In this document: positions 14,438-23,390 of the stretch, piece after piece | How positions within the stretch are numbered: the stretch's first letter is position 1 | Layout: the number at the start of each line of letters is the position of its first letter | NCBI RefSeq assembly: GCF_003173715.1 | Contig: NZ_CP029550.1 | Coordinates: 5,648,501 to 5,712,500 of the forward strand | Source of the DNA: Methylobacterium durans | Lineage (GTDB): Bacteria; Pseudomonadota; Alphaproteobacteria; Rhizobiales; Beijerinckiaceae | DNA: 64,000 bases | Direction: 5' to 3' | The notes under the pieces: generated by a model | What the model was told of the DNA's origin: nothing | Databases searched by the model: none | Seen by the model: the letters and a program-made list of their open reading frames with translations, nothing else | Program-made: the position numbers and the translations under genes

Positions 14438-15205
14438 GTGTGCGTGCAGGGGTTGACGCGGGTCTGTCTGGTCGCCGCGGCGAGCCTTTTCGCCGGCACG
14501 GCGGGGTGGGCCGAGGAGATGACCGTCGATCCGGCTCATTGGCCCTTCACCGCCATCGGCAAGCTCAACGTCGTCACGGGGCCGGGCAGCCGGCAGTTCT
14601 GCACGGCGACGCTGATCGGGCCGCGCCTCGTCCTCACCGCGGCGCACTGTCTCTGGGACCGGCCGCGCCAGCGCTGGGTCGAGCCCGAAGCGATCCACTT
14701 CGTGGCCGGCTACGACCAGGGCCATTACGTCGCCCACGCGCTCGCGAGCAGCGTGCGCAAGCCGCCGGAATACGTCTACGCCTACGGCACGAGCCGGCCG
14801 AACATGCCGAACGACTGGGCTCTGATTGAGCTCGCGAGCCCGATTCCCCTCCGGCCCCTGGCCCTCGAACACCTCGCCGCCCCCGGCGAGGCGCGGCGGA
14901 CCCGGATCGACATCCAGCGGGCGGGCTACCGCCGCACCACCTCGCAATTGATGAGCGCGCAGAACAAGTGCGCCGCCCGCCTGACGGACGGGCCGTCCCC
15001 GCTCCTCGTCCACGATTGCCGCGCGATTCCGGGCGAGTCCGGCTCCGCGCTGCTCCAGGTCGAGGACGGGCAGCCGACGGTGATCGGCGTCCTCGTGGCG
15101 GGCCCCCGCGCCGGCGGGCCGGCCGGCCCCTCCTTCGCGGTTCCGACGAGCGCCTTCCTCGGTGCGGCGCGGGAGATCCTGGGCCGCCAGATCGCGACGC
15201 CCTGA
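14438..15205 (+). CDS. Secreted trypsin-like serine protease
   Basis: A 255-residue protease of the chymotrypsin fold, exported by a signal peptide (residues 1-25, ending GTAGWA). The catalytic triad is visible: His in VLTAAHCLWD (about residue 71), Asp in MPNDWALIEL (about 128), Ser in PGESGSALL (about 198). Cysteines flank these motifs (FCTATL, AAHC, KCAARL, HDCRAI), fitting disulfides in the periplasm or outside. Starts at GTG 14438 after a GAGAGG. The substrate is unknown. The downstream gene is convergent, also encodes a secreted protein, and ends 8 bases away. Confidence 0.85.
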   Translation: MCVQGLTRVCLVAAASLFAGTAGWAEEMTVDPAHWPFTAIGKLNVVTGPGSRQFCTATLIGPRLVLTAAHCLWDRPRQRWVEPEAIHFVAGYDQGHYVAHALASSVRKPPEYVYAYGTSRPNMPNDWALIELASPIPLRPLALEHLAAPGEARRTRIDIQRAGYRRTTSQLMSAQNKCAARLTDGPSPLLVHDCRAIPGESGSALLQVEDGQPTVIGVLVAGPRAGGPAGPSFAVPTSAFLGAAREILGRQIATP

Positions 15206-15212
15206 GAGCGGT

Positions 15213-15605
15213 TCAGCCGCTGGCGAGCGGCGCGGCCGGCTTCGGCCGGGTGCAGATCAGGACGAGGGAGAGCACGAAATCCACGTCCCGGGTCGTGACG
15301 GTGCGCAGCATCGCGCCGGTGCGGCGGTTGAGCCGCAGCGTCTCGTCGGGGCGCGCGCACTCGACGACGCCCGGACGGGCCCGATCCCGGTGGCAGGCGA
15401 AGCGGGCGACCGCGTTGTTCGAATCGTTGATCAGGACGAGGCTCGCCCCCTTCGCGTCGAGGTTGATCGAGACACCCTTGCCCTCGACCGCGTCGACCGC
15501 CTCGGGACTGCCGTCCTTCAGGACGGTGGTCGCTCCCTTGGTGACGCAGGCGAACATCTCGGCCCCGGCCGGACCGGGCGCGAGGAGGGCCGCGAGCAGG
15601 ACCAT
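15213..15605 (-). CDS. Secreted hypothetical protein
   Basis: A protein of about 130 residues with an N-terminal hydrophobic segment (MVLLAALLAPGPAGA) and a small mature domain with three cysteines (MFACVTKG, RFACHRDR, VLICTRP). The frame extends upstream with basic residues (RALRRWSG) that would make a better signal-peptide n-region, so the true start may lie a little before 15605, although no start codon with a ribosome binding site was found there. Alternating strands (GATTVLKDGS, KGVSINLDAKGASLVLINDS) suggest a beta fold. No family was recognised. Confidence 0.55.
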   Translation of the reverse strand: MVLLAALLAPGPAGAEMFACVTKGATTVLKDGSPEAVDAVEGKGVSINLDAKGASLVLINDSNNAVARFACHRDRARPGVVECARPDETLRLNRRTGAMLRTVTTRDVDFVLSLVLICTRPKPAAPLASG

Positions 15606-16008
15606 CCCGGACCACCGGCGGAGAGCCCGAGCGGCGCCGAACCCGGCATCGCGACGTGATCCGTCGGCGTTCGTGTGGCGCAAGCGAGGCTCCCGATTCG
15701 CGGCGTCGGCCCGTGGGGCGGGCGAGGATCCGCGATAGACACGATCCCGCGCGGGCCCACAAGAACAGGACGGCAACACCGGACCGTCGCCGCGTCGCGC
15801 GCCGATGCGGCCCGGATCACGAAAGAGTAGCGGTCGCAGCGGGTTAGAATCGCCTTCGCGATCCGTTCACGAAGCCGCGCGCGAGGTTTCGCGGGGCTAC
15901 CCGCAAGTCCTGTTCGAGCCCGTCCAGGCTATAACCGATTTGCCATCAAGCTTGGCTTGAGGCATCACTGTCGGCAACGATTCGAAAACAGGGGTCGAGA
16001 GGGGCTGC
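15606..16008. other. Intergenic region upstream of the cell-wall hydrolase
   Basis: About 400 bases between divergent genes. No gene pattern was found. A CAAGC-TTG-GCTTG inverted repeat lies near 15947-15959, about 50 bases before the SleB-like gene, in a slightly AT-richer stretch that may hold its promoter. Confidence 0.4.
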
Positions 16009-16659
16009 ATGCAGGGTATCCGGGGCACGAGATCGGCTGTCTATATTGGACTTATCCTTGCGCTGCCCGGGCTCGGTGCCTGCCAGCTCACTCCGAATAC
16101 TGATCTGACAACGGGATCGATCGGCCGTGCCAAGCCCGTCGCGGCGACCTCGGCCGAGCGCGAGTGCCTCGCCCGCGCCATGTACTTCGAATCGAATCGC
16201 AGCGATGAAGAGGGTTTGCTCGCGGTCGGCACCGTGGTGATGAACCGCGTGGACGCGACCGCCTACCCGGACCGTATCTGCGACGTCGTCGGTCAGCCCC
16301 GGCAATTCGCTACCGGCGTCCTGACGAAGCCGATGCGGGTGCAGGACCGGCCGCGCATCGAGCAGGTGGCCGACGCCGTGCTCGCGGGCGAGCGCCACCC
16401 GCAGGTGGGCCGCGCCATGTTCTTCCACACGGCCGGGCGCCGCTACCCCTACGGCAACATGCACTACGTGGCGCTGGCCGGGGGCAACGCCTTCTACGAG
16501 AAGCGCGGGCGCGGCGCGCCCGAGCCGGCGCCCGCGATGGTCGCCGCGACGGGCTTGGCCCGGCCGGAGCCGGAGATCGCGGCCGCGCAGACGATCCTCA
16601 ACGAACCGGCCCGCAACATCTGCCGGGTGGCGGCGCTCGGCGCGGCCAGCCACGGCTGA
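16009..16659 (+). CDS. SleB-like cell-wall hydrolase lipoprotein
   Basis: A 216-residue lipoprotein with a Hydrolase_2 (SleB/CwlJ, PF07486) domain. The lipobox is LGAC with Cys25 as lipidation site after a hydrophobic signal. The domain runs from about residue 50: ECLARAMYFESNR contains the conserved catalytic-type Glu61, followed by GTVVMNRV, YPDRICDVVGQPRQF and FFHTAGRRYPY. Such enzymes cleave peptidoglycan, either as lytic transglycosylases or amidases. It is probably anchored in the periplasm and used in wall remodelling, as in other non-sporulating alphaproteobacteria. The C-terminal Ala/Pro-rich tail ends with a CRVAALG segment. Confidence 0.85.
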   Translation: MQGIRGTRSAVYIGLILALPGLGACQLTPNTDLTTGSIGRAKPVAATSAERECLARAMYFESNRSDEEGLLAVGTVVMNRVDATAYPDRICDVVGQPRQFATGVLTKPMRVQDRPRIEQVADAVLAGERHPQVGRAMFFHTAGRRYPYGNMHYVALAGGNAFYEKRGRGAPEPAPAMVAATGLARPEPEIAAAQTILNEPARNICRVAALGAASHG

Positions 16660-16819
16660 CGCCCCTCTTCCCGAGGCCGCGAAGCGCGCGTTTCGCGACC
16701 GATCGACGGGGTCACGGCCGCGATCCGGGATCGCATCCCGCCGAGGCTCCGCATTGCGGGGGTCGGCGCGCAGGCGCCCGCAGATCTCCAGCTGCGCCCG
16801 GATCCCGACGCGGGACCGC

Positions 16820-17035
16820 TCAGCCCGCGCCCTCGGGCCCCGCCTCCGGCCTGCGCCGGGCAGCCTGCGCCATCCGGATCAGTTCGCGCGCCGTGAGGCC
16901 GCGTCCCGGCGCGGGCGGCGGCTCCCGCCACTCCGCGGCCGGCGCCCGTGCGCAGCCGCTCGTGCCGAGGCGCGGATCCTGCTCCCGCATCGCCTGCCGC
17001 CACCGTACCGCCCTGCGCAACGCCGAGACCATCAT
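16820..17035 (-). CDS. Short basic hypothetical protein
   Basis: A possible 71-residue Arg/Ala-rich protein, starting MMVSALRRAVRWRQAMREQD and ending with a helix GRGLTARELIRMAQAARRR. GGGAG lies 5 bases before the paired ATGs, the main argument for it. The composition is what GC-rich non-coding frames often give, so it remains doubtful. Confidence 0.38.
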   Translation of the reverse strand: MMVSALRRAVRWRQAMREQDPRLGTSGCARAPAAEWREPPPAPGRGLTARELIRMAQAARRRPEAGPEGAG

Positions 17036-17185
17036 CGCTCCCACCAGCAAATCACTGTGGACAAGCGTAGCCGCAGGCGGGCGGTTAGGAAATTCTTGAC
17101 GGGTGCGGGCCGCGCCCTACGGATCCGCATCCATGCACGCGGCGGGAGGCCCCCGTGCGTGCGGCGCGCGGGGGCCGGCCGCGGC

Positions 17186-17686
17186 TCAGGACTTCTTCCT
17201 GTACTCGAAGGCCGGGGCGTTCTTGAGCTCGTCCTTCGAGGTGTTGACGAGCGCGCGCAGGCGATCGTCCTTCTTCGACAGCGTGACGCTCGCCGGGCTG
17301 ACCGCGACGTAGCGCTCGCCGATGCCGAGGAAGCCGCCGACGCCGATGATGACCGCATGGATCGTCTTGCCGTCGAGGATCACGAAATCCTCGATCTCGC
17401 CGACCGTCTCGTTGCTGTTGTTGTAGACGCTGAGGCCGACGAGCTTCGAGGTGAGGGTGTCGGCCGGCTGCGTCGTGATGAACTGCACCTTCGCGGTGGC
17501 GCTGTCGGCCATCTTCATGCCCCCGTCCGCGACGGCCGCGGCAGAGGAGGAGTTCGGCGTCGGCGAAGCGGTGGCCGAGGGGGCCGCACCCGGCTTGCCG
17601 GCGTCGGGCTTGGCCGTCTCCTGGGCCAGGGCGAGGCTCGGGAGGCCGGCGACGAGCGCGGCGGCGAGGAGGGTTCTGATGGTCAC
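17186..17686 (-). CDS. Secreted PRC-barrel domain protein
   Basis: A 166-residue protein with a signal peptide (residues 1-21, ending LALA), a low-complexity Ala/Pro/Ser linker to about residue 55, and a PRC-barrel domain at about 78-150. The domain core reads SKLVGLSVYNNSNETVGEIE then DFVILDGKTIHAVIIGVGGFLGIGERYVAV, the standard strand pattern. PRC-barrel proteins are common stress-induced envelope proteins in Methylobacterium and Bradyrhizobium. A near-ideal EcfG promoter lies 57 bases upstream (17743-17768), supporting control by the PhyR/EcfG stress response. The molecular partner is unknown. Confidence 0.88.
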   Translation of the reverse strand: MTIRTLLAAALVAGLPSLALAQETAKPDAGKPGAAPSATASPTPNSSSAAAVADGGMKMADSATAKVQFITTQPADTLTSKLVGLSVYNNSNETVGEIEDFVILDGKTIHAVIIGVGGFLGIGERYVAVSPASVTLSKKDDRLRALVNTSKDELKNAPAFEYRKKS

Positions 17687-17742
17687 GGGATTCGGTCCCT
17701 TCGAAGAGGGGGCACCATTTTCGGCACCCGAATGCCGCTTGT

Positions 17743-17768
17743 AACGGCAGCCCTCCGAACAGGGTTCC
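17743..17768 (-). promoter_or_regulatory. EcfG-type promoter of the PRC-barrel gene
   Basis: Read on the minus strand: GGAAC (17768-17764), 17 bases, CGTT (17746-17743). This matches the EcfG consensus exactly in both boxes and spacing, and points at the PRC-barrel gene starting at 17686. Confidence 0.78.
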
Positions 17769-17872
17769 GGTTTCCTGCACAGGCATTGGGCAGGCGGTCG
17801 GACGGCCGCGGGCTGGACTCCCGGTGCGGCTTCGGACCATGCTCCGCGACCGTGAGAGAGGGGATCGGCTCG

Positions 17873-18163
17873 ATGGACGGACAGGTCTACGGCGCGCTCG
17901 GGCAGCCCGGCGTCGGCTTCCTGATGGCGATCGTCATCGGGGCGATCGCCGGCTGGCTCGCGGAGAAATTCACCTCCTCCGACATGGGCCTGTTCTCGAA
18001 CATCATCATGGGCATTCTGGGCGGGCTGCTCGGCAACTTCCTCGCCGCCAAGCTCGACATCGCGGTGTTCGGCTTCTGGCGCAACCTCCTCTCGGCGACG
18101 ATCGGCGCGATCATCATCATCACGATCTACCGGGCGATCCGCGGACGCAGCATGCGTTACTGA
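17873..18163 (+). CDS. GlsB/YeaQ/YmgE family membrane protein
   Basis: A 96-residue inner-membrane protein of the transglycosylase-associated (GlsB/YeaQ/YmgE) family. Three hydrophobic spans are visible: GFLMAIVIGAIAGWLAEKF, FSNIIMGILGGLLGNFLAAK and LLSATIGAIIIITIYRAIRG. G-x-(I/L)-AGWLAEK and NIIMGI(L/I)GGLLGN are the family signatures. Members are stress-associated, with unclear biochemical function. In relatives a gene of this type sits between lpdA and lipA, so it marks the conserved right side of the region interrupted by the islands. A GAGAGGGG lies before the ATG at 17873. Confidence 0.88.
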   Translation: MDGQVYGALGQPGVGFLMAIVIGAIAGWLAEKFTSSDMGLFSNIIMGILGGLLGNFLAAKLDIAVFGFWRNLLSATIGAIIIITIYRAIRGRSMRY

Positions 18164-18298
18164 CAGGCCCGGCTGTCGCGACGCGCCGCCGCGCCGGTTT
18201 GCGGGCGCGGGCTGGAGGCCCTAAGTCAGGGGACCCGATCCCAGGATCATCCGACGTCCCGCCGTCAGGCGCGGGCCTTAGTCCTCGCGCGGTGTGGC

Positions 18299-19288
18299 AT
18301 GGCCGTCGTCCTCGACCTCCTCAAGAACGATCCCCGTCCGGCCGTCCCCGTCCGCCTGCGCCACCCGGAGAAGGCGCACCGGCCGGACCAGCCTGTTCAG
18401 GCGAAGAAGCCCGACTGGATCCGCGTGAAGGCGCCGGGCTCGCCCGCCTATGCCGAGACCCGCGCCATCGTGCGCGAGCACGGCCTCGTGACGGTCTGCG
18501 AGGAGGCGGGCTGCCCGAATATCGGCGAGTGCTGGGAGAAGCGGCACGCCACCTTCATGATCATGGGCGACACCTGCACGCGGGCCTGCGCCTTCTGCAA
18601 CGTGCGCACCGGCCTGCCCGGCGCCCTCGACGCGGACGAGCCCGAGAAGATCGCCGATTCGGTGGCCAAGCTCGGCCTTCACCACGTCGTGATCACGAGT
18701 GTCGACCGGGATGACCTCGCCGACGGGGGCGCGGAGCACTTCGCCCGCACCATCGCGGCGATACGGCGCCGCAGCCCCGCCACCACGGTCGAGATCCTCA
18801 CCCCCGATTTCCTGCGAAAGGACGGGGCGCTGGAGGTCGTGGTCGCGGCAAAGCCCGACGTCTTCAACCACAATCTCGAGACGGTGCCCGGCAATTATCT
18901 GACCGTGCGGCCCGGCGCCCGCTACTTCCACTCGGTGCGCCTGCTGCAGCGGGTAAAGGAGCTCGATCCGACCATCTTCACCAAGTCCGGCATCATGGTC
19001 GGTCTCGGCGAGGAGCGGAACGCGGTCGTGCAACTCATGGACGATCTGCGCTCGGCCGACGTCGACTTCCTCACCATCGGCCAGTACCTGCAGCCGACGA
19101 AGAAGCATCACGAGGTGGTGCGCTTCATTCCCCCGGACGAGTTCAAGGCTTTCGAGACCACCGCCTACGCCAAGGGCTTCCTGCTGGTCTCGGCGACCCC
19201 GCTCACCCGCTCTTCCCACCATGCCGGCGAGGATTTCGCCCGGCTGAAGGCGGCCCGCCTCGCCCGGCTCGCCCCCGAACACGCCTGA
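18299..19288 (+). CDS. lipA: Lipoyl synthase
   Basis: A 329-residue radical-SAM enzyme that inserts two sulfurs into octanoyl groups on lipoyl domains of the pyruvate and 2-oxoglutarate dehydrogenases and the glycine cleavage H protein. All cysteines are present: the auxiliary cluster motif [12 protein letters not shown] (Cys67, 72, 78) and the radical-SAM motif CTRACAFC (Cys93, 97, 100). Family motifs [16 protein letters not shown] and SGIMVGLGE follow, and the C-terminal RSSHHA supplies the conserved Ser ligand. Normal length. It precedes coq10 by 14 bases, and the usual upstream partner lpdA is replaced here by island remnants far upstream. Confidence 0.98.
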   Translation: MAVVLDLLKNDPRPAVPVRLRHPEKAHRPDQPVQAKKPDWIRVKAPGSPAYAETRAIVREHGLVTVCEEAGCPNIGECWEKRHATFMIMGDTCTRACAFCNVRTGLPGALDADEPEKIADSVAKLGLHHVVITSVDRDDLADGGAEHFARTIAAIRRRSPATTVEILTPDFLRKDGALEVVVAAKPDVFNHNLETVPGNYLTVRPGARYFHSVRLLQRVKELDPTIFTKSGIMVGLGEERNAVVQLMDDLRSADVDFLTIGQYLQPTKKHHEVVRFIPPDEFKAFETTAYAKGFLLVSATPLTRSSHHAGEDFARLKAARLARLAPEHA

Positions 19289-19302
19289 GACGAAGCCTCC
19301 CG

Positions 19303-19764
19303 ATGCCGTCCTTCCGGATCTCCCGCACGGTGCGCCACAGCCCCGAGCAGATGTACGACCTCGTCGCCGACGTGGAGCGCTACCCTGAATTCCTGCCGCT
19401 CTGCGAATCCTTGCGGGTGCTGCGGCGCCAGCCGGGGCCGGGCGAGGGCGTCGAGATCCTCGTCGCCGAGATGGCGGTCGGCTACAAGGCGATCCGCGAG
19501 CGCTTCACCACCCGCGTGACCCTCGACCGATCGGCGCTGAAGATCACCGCCGAATACATCGACGGGCCGTTCCGGCACCTGGAGAATCGCTGGGCGTTCA
19601 AGCCGGGACCGAACGGCGGCTGCAGCATCGACTTCTTCATCACCTACGAGTTCAAGAGCTTCGCCCTCGGCCTCCTGATGGGGAAGATGTTCGACAAGGC
19701 CTTTCGCAAGTTCACCGACGCCTTCGAGAGCCGGGCCGACCGGGTCTACGGCGCGGCGGCATGA
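19303..19764 (+). CDS. Coenzyme Q-binding COQ10/RatA-type protein
   Basis: A 153-residue START/SRPBCC-fold protein of the COQ10/RatA family: MPSFRISRTVRHSPEQMYDL, VADVERYPEFLPLCESLRVL, then FTTRVTLDRSALKITAEYID and the C-terminal helix FDKAFRKFTDAFESRAD. In mitochondria and alphaproteobacteria the family binds ubiquinone and is needed for its proper use in respiration. It follows lipA with a 14-base gap in the order typical of relatives, and its 3' end overlaps the stop of the convergent FAD monooxygenase gene by 19 bases. Confidence 0.9.
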   Translation: MPSFRISRTVRHSPEQMYDLVADVERYPEFLPLCESLRVLRRQPGPGEGVEILVAEMAVGYKAIRERFTTRVTLDRSALKITAEYIDGPFRHLENRWAFKPGPNGGCSIDFFITYEFKSFALGLLMGKMFDKAFRKFTDAFESRADRVYGAAA

Positions 19765-20972
19765 GGAACCGCGACGTGCTCCGGCCGGAAGCCGAGCCCG
19801 ACGAGGCGGGCCGGTAGGCGCTGCAGCCAGGGCACCCGGCCGAGCAGGCGCAGAGCCAGGGGCGGGGAGAGGGGCGCTCCGGAACCGTCGAGGACGCGGG
19901 CGATGACCCGGTCCTGCACGAGACGCTGCAGGCGCTGGGTCATCCGGGTCGGGGGCATGCGCCGGGCCTGAACCCTGGCGAGGTCGTCCTCGGTCAGGCG
20001 CCCTTCGAGGAGGGGCGCGCTCAGGAGGTTCGCCGCCGCCACCGCGTCCTGAACCGCGAGATTCACCCCGACGCCGCCGATCGGCGACATCGCGTGCGCC
20101 GCGTCGCCGAGGCAGAGGAGGCCCGGCCGGTGCCAGCGCTTCAGACGGTCGACGCGCACCGTGAGGAGCTTGACCGCGTCCCAATCCCCCAACTCGCCGA
20201 CCCGGTCGCCGAGGAAGGGCGCGAGGTTCGCCACCGCGGCGCGGAACGCCTCGAGCCCCTGCGCCCGCAACGCGGCGTCGCCGCCCTTCGGCACCACGTA
20301 GGCGCATTGCCAGTAATCCCCCCGGTCGAGAGTGACGAGGATGCTGCCGCGCCCGAACCGGCCGCCGGTGGCGTCGGTGTCGCTCGGGCGCCGGCCGAGG
20401 CGGAACCAGAGCACGTCCATCGGCGCGCCGAACTCCTCCCGCTCGAACCCGCCCTGCTCGCGGATCCGGGAATGGCGCCCGTCCGCCGCGATGACGAGGT
20501 CGGCCGCGATCGTGACGTCTCCCTCCGGCGTCCGCGCCCGCAGGCCGGTGACGCGGCCGCCCGTCTCGATCAGGTCGGTCCCCTCCGTCTCCATGAGGAG
20601 GTGGAAGCCCGGATAGCGCCGCCCGACGCCGGCGAGGAAGTCGAGGAAATCCCATTGCGGCATCATCGCGATGAAGCGGTTCTTCGTCGGCAGGTGCCGG
20701 AAGTCGGCGATCCCGAACTTGTCGGCGCCGACATAGGCCGTCAGCGTCGCAACCTTGCGGTGGGGCAGGGCGAGGAAGGCCCTCCGCAGGCCGAGCTCCT
20801 CCATGACGTCGAGGGTCGAGGGGTGGATCGTGTCGCCGCGGAAATCGCGCAGGAAGTCGGCATGTTTCTCCAGCACGGTGACGTCGAGGCCCGCCCGGGC
20901 CATCAGCAGGCCCGCCATCATCCCCGCCGGCCCGCCGCCGACGATGCACACCTTCGTGGAGAGCCGGTCCAT
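19746..20972 (-). CDS. FAD-dependent monooxygenase/oxidoreductase
   Basis: A 408-residue flavoprotein of the UbiH/PHBH group. The N-terminal Rossmann motif is VCIVGGGPAGMMAGLLMARAG, a mid-protein DG motif is VIAADGRHSRIREQ, and the FAD ribityl-binding motif is GLLCLGDAAHAMSPIGGVGV. Enzymes of this type hydroxylate aromatic or polyketide substrates with NAD(P)H and O2. Adjacency to the quinone-binding coq10 gene makes a quinone-related role thinkable, but the substrate is not determined. The ATG at 20972 is chosen because GGGAGG lies 6 bases upstream; a GTG-type start 9 codons earlier has none. Confidence 0.85.
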   Translation of the reverse strand: MDRLSTKVCIVGGGPAGMMAGLLMARAGLDVTVLEKHADFLRDFRGDTIHPSTLDVMEELGLRRAFLALPHRKVATLTAYVGADKFGIADFRHLPTKNRFIAMMPQWDFLDFLAGVGRRYPGFHLLMETEGTDLIETGGRVTGLRARTPEGDVTIAADLVIAADGRHSRIREQGGFEREEFGAPMDVLWFRLGRRPSDTDATGGRFGRGSILVTLDRGDYWQCAYVVPKGGDAALRAQGLEAFRAAVANLAPFLGDRVGELGDWDAVKLLTVRVDRLKRWHRPGLLCLGDAAHAMSPIGGVGVNLAVQDAVAAANLLSAPLLEGRLTEDDLARVQARRMPPTRMTQRLQRLVQDRVIARVLDGSGAPLSPPLALRLLGRVPWLQRLPARLVGLGFRPEHVAVPHAAAP

Positions 20973-21150
20973 GGGTCGCCTCCCGGTCAATGCGCCCATC
21001 CTACACCCGGGCGGCCGGACCTGGGCAGCCCGCCCGGAGCGTCCCGCTTCCCCTGTCGGCAGCCGAACCGACGATCGTGCGTTCCTCTCGGAAGCTTTTC
21101 CGTTACAGGGTCGGGCTCGGGCGGCTCGGCAGCCTGACAGGGTGGCAGGT

Positions 21151-23379
21151 GTGAGCGAGACCGAGAGCCTACAGCGGCGCGCCGAGGATCTGGAAGCCGA
21201 GAACGCCCGCCTCCGGACGGACGAGCAGGCGCAGCGCGCGGCGCTCGCCGAGCGCGAGCAGCGCTACCGGACCCTGTTCGAGCAGATGGACGAGGGCTAC
21301 TGCGTCATCGAGTTCCTCGACGGTCCGCACGGTCCGCTCAGCGACTACGTGCATGTCGAGGCGAACCGGGCCTACGCGCAGCATGCCGGCATCGAGAACG
21401 TCGTCGGGCAGAAGCTGCGCGACATGGTGGGGGAGGAGGCGGAGGGCTGGCTCGAACTCTACGGGGGCGTCCTCAGGACCGGTCAGTCGATCCGCTTCCA
21501 GCGCGAGCTGGTGGCGACCGGACGCCACCTCGAACTGTCCGCCTTCCGGATCGAGCCCCCGTCGCGCCGGCAGGTCGCCGTCCTCTTCCAGGACATCACC
21601 GAGCGCAAGCGCGCGATCGAGGCGCTCCAGAAGAACGAGGCGCGCCTGCGCTTCCTCGACGCGCTCGCCCGGGAGACCGCGCGCTGCGCGAGCGCCGACG
21701 ATCTTCTCGAGGTGACGACGCGCATGGTCGGCGAGCACATGGGCGTGTCGAACTGCGCCTACGCCGACATGGACGCGGACCAGGACGGGTTCACGATCCG
21801 CGGGAACTGGGCGGCGCCCGGCTCGCCCAGCATCATCGGGCGCTACAGCCTCGCGGCCTTCGGCGGCCTCGCCGTCCGCAACCTGCGCGCCGGCGAGCCC
21901 TTGATCATCGACGACAACCTGCGAGAGTTGGCCCCCGAGGAGGCCGCGACGTTCCAGGCCATCGGCATCACCGCGACGATCTGCATGCCGCTGGTGAAGG
22001 AGGGCCGGCTGACCGCCCTGATGGCGATCCACCACAAGGCGGCCCATGCCTGGAATGCGGACGAACTCGCGCTGATCCGGGAGGTGACGGACCGGTCCTG
22101 GGCGCATATCGAGCGCGTCGGGGCGGCGGCCGAGCTGCGCGTCAGCGCGGAGGCGCTCGCCGCCCTCAACGAGACCCTGGAGCAGCGGGTCCGCGAGCGG
22201 ACCGCCGAGTTGATGCGCGCCGAGGAGCAGCTGCGTCAGTCGCAGAAGATGGAGGCGGTCGGCCAGTTGACCGGCGGCCTCGCGCACGATTTCAACAACC
22301 TGCTGACTGGCATCACCGGCAGTCTCGAACTCCTCAGCAACCGGATCGCGCAGGGGCGCCTGCGGGACGTCGAGCGCTACGTCACGGCCGCGCAGGGGGC
22401 CGCGCGCCGCGCCGCCGCGCTGACCCACCGCCTGCTCGCCTTCTCGCGCCGCCAGACCCTCGACCCCAAGGCCACCGACGCCAACCGCCTCGTCGCCGAG
22501 ATGGAGGAGCTGATCCGCCGCACGATCGGCCCTTCGATCGCGCTCGAAGTCGTGGCGGCCGGCGGCCTCTGGCCGACCCTCGTCGATCCGAACCAGCTGG
22601 AGAACGCCCTCCTCAACCTCTGCATCAACGCCCGCGACGCCATGCCGGAGGGCGGCCGTATCACCATCGAGACCGGCAACCGCTGGCTCGACTGGCGCAG
22701 CGCCAAGGAGCGGGACCTGCCGATCGGGCAGTACATCTCGATCTGCGTCTCCGACACCGGCACCGGTATGACGCCGGAGGTTGTCTCGAAGGCCTTCGAC
22801 CCGTTCTTCACCACGAAGCCGATCGGCCAGGGCACCGGCCTCGGCCTGTCCATGATCTACGGCTTCGCCCGCCAATCGGGCGGCCAGGTGCGGATCTATT
22901 CCGAGGTCGGCCAGGGCTCGATGGTCTGCGTCTACCTGCCCCGGCACGTCGGGGCGGTGGCGCCGCCCGACGAACCGCACGACGCGGCCGGCACCCTGCG
23001 CTCGGCCGAGGGCGAGACCGTGCTGATCGTCGACGACGAGCCGAGCGTCCGGATGCTGGTCACCGAGGTGCTGGAGGAGCTCGGCTACGCCGCGATCGAG
23101 GCGGCGGACGGGCCGTCCGGGCTCAGGATCCTGCAATCGGACGTCCGGATCGACCTTCTCATCACGGATGTGGGGCTGCCGGGCGGCCTGAACGGCCGGC
23201 AGATGGCGGACGCGGCCCGGAACGTGCGCCCGGATCTCCGGGTCCTGTTCATCACGGGCTACGCGGAGAACGCCGTCATCGGCAACGGGCACCTCGACCA
23301 CGGCATGCACGTGATGACGAAGCCCTTCGCCCTGGAAGCGCTTACCGCCCGGATCCGGGAACTGATCGCGGCCGCCTGA
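21151..23379 (+). CDS. Hybrid sensor histidine kinase (PAS-GAF-kinase-receiver)
   Basis: A 742-residue cytoplasmic hybrid kinase without membrane spans. An N-terminal coiled coil (about 1-35) is followed by a PAS domain (about 38-155, ending VAVLFQDITERKRA), a GAF domain (about 175-325) and a second coiled coil. The HisKA box has phospho-acceptor His in LTGGLAHDFNNLLTG, and the HATPase domain has N-box NLCINARDAM, G1 DTGTGM and G2 GTGLGLSMIYG. A C-terminal receiver has VLIVDDEPS and phospho-acceptor Asp in LLITDVGLPGG. The GTG start at 21151 follows a modest AGG-containing site. No partner regulator lies beside it. PAS/GAF input suggests a light, redox or small-ligand signal. Confidence 0.92.
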   Translation: MSETESLQRRAEDLEAENARLRTDEQAQRAALAEREQRYRTLFEQMDEGYCVIEFLDGPHGPLSDYVHVEANRAYAQHAGIENVVGQKLRDMVGEEAEGWLELYGGVLRTGQSIRFQRELVATGRHLELSAFRIEPPSRRQVAVLFQDITERKRAIEALQKNEARLRFLDALARETARCASADDLLEVTTRMVGEHMGVSNCAYADMDADQDGFTIRGNWAAPGSPSIIGRYSLAAFGGLAVRNLRAGEPLIIDDNLRELAPEEAATFQAIGITATICMPLVKEGRLTALMAIHHKAAHAWNADELALIREVTDRSWAHIERVGAAAELRVSAEALAALNETLEQRVRERTAELMRAEEQLRQSQKMEAVGQLTGGLAHDFNNLLTGITGSLELLSNRIAQGRLRDVERYVTAAQGAARRAAALTHRLLAFSRRQTLDPKATDANRLVAEMEELIRRTIGPSIALEVVAAGGLWPTLVDPNQLENALLNLCINARDAMPEGGRITIETGNRWLDWRSAKERDLPIGQYISICVSDTGTGMTPEVVSKAFDPFFTTKPIGQGTGLGLSMIYGFARQSGGQVRIYSEVGQGSMVCVYLPRHVGAVAPPDEPHDAAGTLRSAEGETVLIVDDEPSVRMLVTEVLEELGYAAIEAADGPSGLRILQSDVRIDLLITDVGLPGGLNGRQMADAARNVRPDLRVLFITGYAENAVIGNGHLDHGMHVMTKPFALEALTARIRELIAAA

Positions 23380-23390
23380 GCCGGATCCGG

